Assembly: GCA_021848085.1 (NCBI GenBank)
Contig: JAJZNB010000214.1
Span: forward strand, 1 to 38,574
Reading direction: 5' to 3'
DNA from: Actinomycetes bacterium
GTDB lineage: Bacteria; Actinomycetota; Acidimicrobiia; Acidimicrobiales; UBA8190
Length of the DNA stretch: 38,574 nt
Shown here: positions 33,719-38,574 of the stretch, piece after piece
Numbering within the stretch: position 1 is the stretch's first letter
Layout of the letters: every line of letters begins with the position of its first letter
Translations under genes and position numbers: made by a program
The notes under the pieces: model-generated
Database searches by the model: none
What the model saw: the letters and a program-made list of their open reading frames with translations, nothing else
What the model was told of the DNA's origin: nothing

Positions 33719-35059
33719 TCAGCCGGGGTCGCCGCCCAGCGCGTCGAGGACGGTGCGCAGCTTGACCGACGTCTCGTGCAGCTCGGCCTCGGGATCGGAG
33801 CCGGCCACGATGCCGGCCCCGCCGAAGACGGTGGCTTCGCCGCCGCGCAGCACCGCCGAGCGGATCCCCACCACGAAGGCGCCGTCGCCGCCTGCTTCCA
33901 CCCAGCCCACCGGCCCGGCGTAGGGACCGCGGTCGAACCGTTCGAGCCGGCCCAGCAGCCGCAAGGCCGCCGCCGTCGGGGTGCCGGCCACCGCCGGGGT
34001 GGGATGCAGGGCCAGCGCCAAGGCCAGGGCGTCGCGGGGGGCGTGGAGCCGGCCCTGGAGCCGGGTGCCGAGGTGGGCCACGCCGTGCAGGGCCAGCACC
34101 GACGGGCCCGGCGGGACCTGCAGGTCCACGCCCGCCGCCAACAGCACCGAGGCGATCTGGTCCACCACCCAGCGGTGCTCGGCGGCGTCCTTGGCCGAAG
34201 CCAGCAGCGCCCGGGTGGCGACGTCGTCGACGGCGGCGTCGCCGACCAAGGCGGTGGTCCCGGCCAGCGGATGTGACACCACCAGCTCGCCGTGCCGCTC
34301 CACCAGCAGCTCGGGGCTGGCTCCGACGAAGGCCGTGGTGACGTCCCCGGCGGCGAAGACGGTGCAGGTCGGCTGCAGCTGCCGCAGCCGCCGGACCACG
34401 GCGGCGACCGGGACCGGATGGGCGAAGCGGGCCTGCACGGCGCGGGCCAGCACCACCTTGGTGACGGTGCCGGCGGCGATGGCGTCGAGCGCCTGCCGCA
34501 CGCTGTCGAGGTACTGGGCCTCGGGTGTCACCGGCTGCAGCGCCGGGCGCCCCGGCCGGCACGGCGCGGTGGGGGAGGAGGCCGGTTCGGCGCCGCCGAT
34601 CTCGGCGGCCAGCTCGTCGGGCCGGGGCAGGGGGCTGTCGGGCCCGGCCACCGCCGTGAGCCAGGCTCCACCGTCGGTCAGGACCAGGGTGCGCCACGGC
34701 ACCGTCAGCTCCGCTTCGGCCGCGCCGGCGAACGGCAGGGCACCGACCGCCAGCGGTGCGCTGACCGGGCAGTCGGCCCCGCCGGCGGACTCCACGCCGT
34801 CCAGCCAGATGGCCGGTGCCGAGCGGCGGCACGAGCCCAGCCCGGCGGGAAGGGTCGCCGCCGCCCCTCGGCCGGCGATGGTCACCGACGGAGTCGACAC
34901 CAGGTGGAACCGGCCGGCGCCGGTGGCCAGATCGCGTGCGGCGCCGGGCCCCGGTGCACCTGGCCCGAAGGCGGTGGCGGTGGCGAAGGTCAGCGGGTCG
35001 GGTGCCGCGTCAGAAGGCAGCCGGATGGTCAGGCTTCGGTAGCCGCCGGAGGCCGTCAC
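33719..35059 (-). CDS. menF: Isochorismate synthase (MenF/EntC family)
   Basis: VTKVVLARAVQARF…FVGASPELLVERHGELVVSHPLAGTT…HRWVVDQIASVL…HPTPAVAGTPTAAAL…GPYAGPVGWVEAGGDGAFVVGIRSA…GAGIVAGSDPEAEL. Confidence 0.92.
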   Translation of the reverse strand: MTASGGYRSLTIRLPSDAAPDPLTFATATAFGPGAPGPGAARDLATGAGRFHLVSTPSVTIAGRGAAATLPAGLGSCRRSAPAIWLDGVESAGGADCPVSAPLAVGALPFAGAAEAELTVPWRTLVLTDGGAWLTAVAGPDSPLPRPDELAAEIGGAEPASSPTAPCRPGRPALQPVTPEAQYLDSVRQALDAIAAGTVTKVVLARAVQARFAHPVPVAAVVRRLRQLQPTCTVFAAGDVTTAFVGASPELLVERHGELVVSHPLAGTTALVGDAAVDDVATRALLASAKDAAEHRWVVDQIASVLLAAGVDLQVPPGPSVLALHGVAHLGTRLQGRLHAPRDALALALALHPTPAVAGTPTAAALRLLGRLERFDRGPYAGPVGWVEAGGDGAFVVGIRSAVLRGGEATVFGGAGIVAGSDPEAELHETSVKLRTVLDALGGDPG

Positions 35060-35802
35060 CGCCGCCGGTCCTCGGTCGGCGGCAGCCCGGCGCGGGTGGC
35101 GGTCAACAGCTGCACGGCGCCGCCGCCGAGCACCCGGCGGTTCACCGACGAGAAGCCGGCGTGGCGGATGAGCGCCTGCAGCTGCGGGGGCGGCGGCAGG
35201 TAGGCCACCGACCGGGGCAGGTAGCGATAGGCGCCAGGATCCGACAGCAGGCGGCCGATGGCCGGCGCCCCGTGACGGAACCACAAGGCGTGGCCGGCCC
35301 GCAACAGCCGGTTGGTGGGCTCCGACACGTCGAGCAGGGCGATGCGGCCGCCGGGGCGCACCACCCTTCCCAGCTCGCCGAGCACGGCGGGCAGATCGGC
35401 GAAGTTGCGCAGGGCGAAGCCGCAGGTGACGCCGTCGACCGAGGCGTCGGCCAGGGGCAGAGCGGCGCCGTCGGCCTGGGCCAGCGGCGCCGCCTGGCGG
35501 GCCGCAGCCAGCATGCCGGCGGACAGGTCGACCCCGATGGGCCGCAGCTGGCGAGCGGTCAGCAGCCGGCACAGATCGCCGGTGCCGCAGGCCACGTCGA
35601 GCACCCGCGCCCCGGGCGCCAGCCCCAGCCCGCTGACGGTGCGTCGACGCCACACCACGTCGAGGCCGAAGGTCATCAGCCGGTTGACCAGGTCGTAGCG
35701 GGGGGCGATGGTGTCGAACATGGCGCGGACCATGGCCCGCTTCTCGCTGCCGGTGGGCAGATCGGCGGGAGGCCGATCGGCGGGAGGCCGGTCGGCGCTC
35801 AC
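35056..35802 (-). CDS. menG: Demethylmenaquinone methyltransferase (UbiE/MenG)
   Basis: VRAMFDTIAPRYDLVNRLMTFGLDVVWRRRTV…VLDVACGTGDLCRLL…GFALRNFADLPAVLGELGRVVRPGGRIALLDVSEP. Confidence 0.93.
   Translation of the reverse strand: MSADRPPADRPPADLPTGSEKRAMVRAMFDTIAPRYDLVNRLMTFGLDVVWRRRTVSGLGLAPGARVLDVACGTGDLCRLLTARQLRPIGVDLSAGMLAAARQAAPLAQADGAALPLADASVDGVTCGFALRNFADLPAVLGELGRVVRPGGRIALLDVSEPTNRLLRAGHALWFRHGAPAIGRLLSDPGAYRYLPRSVAYLPPPPQLQALIRHAGFSSVNRRVLGGGAVQLLTATRAGLPPTEDRRR
35760..35789 (-). repeat. 15-bp tandem duplication in the menG N-terminus (DRPPA)
   Basis: gatcggcgggaggcc at 35760 and 35775. Confidence 0.9.
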
Positions 35803-36629
35803 CGGCTCGCCTCGGCCCTGACGGCGGCCCGCTCGTCGCTGGTGCCGATGCGCTCGATGTGGTCGAGGGCGGTCTGCAGCAGCACTCGGGTGAAGTGGTG
35901 TGTCACCAAGGTGGTGGCCGCTGGCAGCAGGCTGTGGAAGGCGGCCACCAGCCGTTCGGTGTCAGCCCCGCCGCCGCTTTGCGTCGTGCCCTGGGCACCG
36001 GGCCCGCCGGCGTCGTCCGCCTCGCCGCCGGCACCGGGCCGGCCAGCCCCGGGCAGGGGGAGGCGGCGCTGAGGCTGACGGACGTGCGTGTCGAACAGCT
36101 CCACGGCCCGGCGGGCCAGGTCCTCGACCGCCCGGTGGTGGCGGCGACCCAGGTCGAGCAGCTCCGACAGGGGGATGCCCCACTGCAGCAGGGCCAGCCC
36201 GGCGGCGGCGGCGGCCACGTCGTCCTCGGTGAAGCCCTCCTCGTCGCCCACCCGCCGGGGCACCAGCAGCCCCTCGCCCACCACGGCCTGCAGCAGCGGT
36301 TCGGGGATGCCGGTGCGCTCGGCCATCTGCTGCAGCGACAGGAGCCGGGCGGGGTGCAGCTCGCCGGTCACCGCTCCCACCAGCTCCTCGTCAGCCGCGT
36401 CGAGCTCGCCGGCCAGCACCCGGGCGACGGCCGCCAAGGTCAGCCCTTTGCCCTGCAGCTCCCGGATCCGGGCGATGCGCTGCAGATGGGCGGGCCCGTA
36501 CCAGGCGAGGCGGCCCTGGCGCCGGGGTGGAGCCAGCAGCCCCTTGGCCTGGTAGTAGCGCACCGTGTCCACGCTGACACCGGCCCGCTCGGCCAGCTCC
36601 TCGACCCGCACCTCACCGGCGTCGCCCAC
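35799..36629 (-). CDS. MerR-family transcriptional regulator
   Basis: VRVEELAERAGVSVDTVRYYQAKGLLAPPRRQGRLAWYGPAHLQRIARIRELQGKGLTLAAVARVL. Confidence 0.9.
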   Translation of the reverse strand: MGDAGEVRVEELAERAGVSVDTVRYYQAKGLLAPPRRQGRLAWYGPAHLQRIARIRELQGKGLTLAAVARVLAGELDAADEELVGAVTGELHPARLLSLQQMAERTGIPEPLLQAVVGEGLLVPRRVGDEEGFTEDDVAAAAAGLALLQWGIPLSELLDLGRRHHRAVEDLARRAVELFDTHVRQPQRRLPLPGAGRPGAGGEADDAGGPGAQGTTQSGGGADTERLVAAFHSLLPAATTLVTHHFTRVLLQTALDHIERIGTSDERAAVRAEASR

Positions 36630-36717
36630 CCCACCATCCTATGAGCAGATGCTCGGATCATTGGAGTCGACGGTCGAACGCCGCCCCGGGTGACGGGGGG
36701 TGACCAGCGCCGGGCGG

Positions 36718-37173
36718 TCAGTGGTAGTAGCGGTAGACCACCTGGGCCACGCACGACGGCTTGTCGGCTCCTTCGGTCTCGAGGGTCAGGTCCAAGGTGA
36801 CCTGGGCTCCTCCGTCGAAGGCCTCCACCGAGCCCACCGAGGCGCCGAGGCGCAGCCTCGAGCCGACCGGCACCGGCCGGGGGAAGCGCACCTTGTTGCA
36901 GCCGTAGTTGACGCCGAAGGTGATGCCCTTGACCGTCAGCACCTCCCGGAGCAGCACCGGGGCCAACGACAGGGTCAGGTAGCCGTGGGCGACGGCGCCG
37001 CCGAAGGGTCCGCTGGCGGCGCGCTCGGGGTCGACGTGGATCCATTGGTGGTCGCCGGTGGCGTCAGCGAACAGGTTGACGCGCTGCTGGTCGATCTCGT
37101 GGTAGTCGGACCAGCCCAGGTGGCTGCCCACCAGCGAGGTGAGCTCCTCGATGCCGTTGACGGTCGTGCTCAT
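36718..37173 (-). CDS. MaoC-like dehydratase (hot-dog fold)
   Basis: GWSDYHEIDQQRVNLFADATGDHQWIHVDPERAASGPFGGAVAHGYLTLSLAPVLL. Confidence 0.93.
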   Translation of the reverse strand: MSTTVNGIEELTSLVGSHLGWSDYHEIDQQRVNLFADATGDHQWIHVDPERAASGPFGGAVAHGYLTLSLAPVLLREVLTVKGITFGVNYGCNKVRFPRPVPVGSRLRLGASVGSVEAFDGGAQVTLDLTLETEGADKPSCVAQVVYRYYH

Positions 37174-37272
37174 GGCCCGACCATAGGCGGCCGCGCACCG
37201 TCGTGGCGAGGATCGGCAATGTCGTGACCGGCGGGGCGACGACCGGCGGGACGGTTGACCGGCGGGCGCCGC

Positions 37273-37644
37273 TCAGTGGAACCAGAGCCGCTGGTAGGAG
37301 CGGCTCTGGGGGTGCAGCAGGAGCGCCACCAGGGCGATGGCGAACGCCAGCTGCAAGATGACGCTCAGGTTGAGACCGCCGGCGCCGGCCAGGCCCAGCA
37401 GCGACACGGTCGACAGCACGGCCAGCAGCGCCACCAGCACGGCCAGACCCACTCCGACGCGGTACCCCCAGCGGCGCCCGTTGGCGATGGCGTAGGCGGC
37501 CAGCCCCTGGGCCAGGCCCACCACCCCGATGACGTCGGCCTGCAGCAGCACCAGCAGGGCCAGCACGGCGTTGATGTAGGACAAGATGACGGCGATCTGC
37601 AGCGTCTGGGGCTGCGACGGGTCCGTCCACCGGCCGGTCTCCAT
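37273..37644 (-). CDS. Small multi-TM hypothetical membrane protein
   Basis: METGRWTDPSQPQTLQIAVILSYINAVLALLVLLQADVIGVVGLAQGLAAYAIANGRRWGYRVGVGLAVL. Confidence 0.7.
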   Translation of the reverse strand: METGRWTDPSQPQTLQIAVILSYINAVLALLVLLQADVIGVVGLAQGLAAYAIANGRRWGYRVGVGLAVLVALLAVLSTVSLLGLAGAGGLNLSVILQLAFAIALVALLLHPQSRSYQRLWFH

Positions 37645-37719
37645 CCCGCCATGATGCCAGGCTCGCTGCCGGCTGGGCCGTCGCGGCCGCCGGGAGCACC
37701 CGACAGTAGGCTGCGGCCG

Positions 37720-38460
37720 ATGCCAGCCACGGACGGATCGGGCGCCGGTGCCGAGCTGCACCCCCACGAACACCACCACCGTCAGGTCAGCTCGGGCGGG
37801 GCCCGGGCCGCCGTGTTCGGCATCAGCGACGGGCTGGTCACCAACGTGTCGCTCATCCTGGGCATGGCTGGAGCCCATCCCGGGGCCCACGTGGTGCGGC
37901 TGGCCGGGCTGGCCGGGCTGGTGGCCGGGGCGTTCTCCATGGCTACCGGCGAGTACGTGTCGATGCGGGCCCAGACCGAGCTGTTCGAGCGGGAGCTGGC
38001 CCGCGAGCGCCTGTCTCTGCACCAGGCGCCCGAAGGCGAGCGGCGGGAGCTGGCCGCCCTCTACACCAGCCGGGGAGTGGCCCCCGAGCTGGCCGACCAG
38101 CTGGCCGAGGAGATGATGCGGACCCCGGAGCTGGCGCTTCAGACCCATGCCCGCGAGGAGCTGGGCTTCGATCCCGAGTCGCTGGGATCCCCGCTGGTGG
38201 CGGCGGTGTCGTCGTTCGTGATGTTCGCCGTCGGGGCGCTGCTGCCGTTGATCCCGTGGCTGGTGAGCCGGGGCAACGGCGCCCTGGTCGCGTCGGTGGC
38301 GGTGGGAGCGGTGTGCTCGCTGGCGGTCGGAGCCGCCCTGTCGCTGTTCACCGAGCGTCCCCTGGTCCGCTCGGCCCTGCGCCAGCTGGTGCTGTCGGGT
38401 GTGGCCGCGGCGGTCACCTTCGGCATCGGCCGGGCTGTCGGCGTTTCAGGCTTGGGCTGA
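37720..38460 (+). CDS. VIT1/CCC1-family transporter
   Basis: ARAAVFGISDGLVTNVSLILGMAGA…GLVAGAFSMATGEYVSMRAQTELFERELARER…HAREELGFDPE…GALLPLIPWL. Confidence 0.93.
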   Translation: MPATDGSGAGAELHPHEHHHRQVSSGGARAAVFGISDGLVTNVSLILGMAGAHPGAHVVRLAGLAGLVAGAFSMATGEYVSMRAQTELFERELARERLSLHQAPEGERRELAALYTSRGVAPELADQLAEEMMRTPELALQTHAREELGFDPESLGSPLVAAVSSFVMFAVGALLPLIPWLVSRGNGALVASVAVGAVCSLAVGAALSLFTERPLVRSALRQLVLSGVAAAVTFGIGRAVGVSGLG

Positions 38461-38466
38461 GCGGGT

Positions 38467-38574
38467 TCAGTCGTCGGCCCGATCGACCCGGCCCTCGTCG
38501 GCCCGATCGACCCGGCCCTCGTAGGCCCGATCGACCCGGCCCTCGTAGGCCCGATCGACCCGGCCCTCGTAGGC
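38467..38574 (-). CDS. C-terminus of a minus-strand ORF made of octapeptide repeats A(Y/D)EGRVDR, truncated by window end
   Basis: Minus-strand open frame AYEGRVDRAYEGRVDRAYEGRVDRADEGRVDRADD* with stop at 38469-38467. Confidence 0.5.
   Translation of the reverse strand, partial: AYEGRVDRAYEGRVDRAYEGRVDRADEGRVDRADD
38473..38574. repeat. 24-bp tandem repeat (gt[c/a]ggcccgatcgacccggccctc), 4 copies plus partial, continuing past the window end
   Basis: Copies at 38473, 38497, 38521, 38545, partial 38569. Confidence 0.97.

Noticed and set aside
37226-37266. Three near-repeats of gaccggcggg upstream of the small membrane protein
   Set aside because: Short, irregular spacing and low complexity in GC-rich DNA; not a convincing regulatory array
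38473-38574. Possible CRISPR array
   Set aside because: Direct head-to-tail 24-bp repeats with no spacers, and in-frame coding potential
1-38574. tRNA, rRNA, transposase or integrase genes marking an island boundary
   Set aside because: None recognised; nothing direct indicates recent horizontal acquisition of the sHdr block

Overview
High-GC, gene-dense window of probable actinobacterial origin. The taxon is inferred only from GC content, gene style and a '[21 protein letters not shown]' repeat-protein tail at the left edge. The flanks look like ordinary chromosome: ruvX-mltG-aroE, two FtsW/RodA paralogs, a bifunctional-nuclease-domain protein, ppk1, a LPG-synthase/flippase-like membrane protein, an AI-2E transporter, a polyprenol-P-mannose synthase, a two-component system, an alpha/beta hydrolase, menF-menG, MerR, MaoC and a VIT-family transporter. 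The centre (about 15.8-33.6 kb) is a compact, mostly translationally coupled locus. It matches the sulfur-oxidizing heterodisulfide-reductase-like (sHdr) pathway coupled to lipoate-binding proteins: ArsR regulator / tusA-dsrE3-like-hdrC1-hdrB1-hdrA-hyp-hdrC2B2 fusion-lipoate ligase-lbpA-radical SAM-sLpl(AB)-like ligase-radical SAM-etfB-etfA-membrane Etf:quinone oxidoreductase-zinc-finger-like protein-lbpA-lbpA-dsrE2-like-receiver/Rieske fusion. The main component families are known. The points most worth follow-up are the three lipoyl carriers, the two dissimilar ligases, the EtfAB/quinone branch, two unexplained accessory proteins (double zinc-finger-like and receiver-Rieske), a palindromic candidate operator in an AT-rich promoter, and in-frame minisatellites at the termini of many ORFs. 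All assignments come from reading the sequence; no database search was run.
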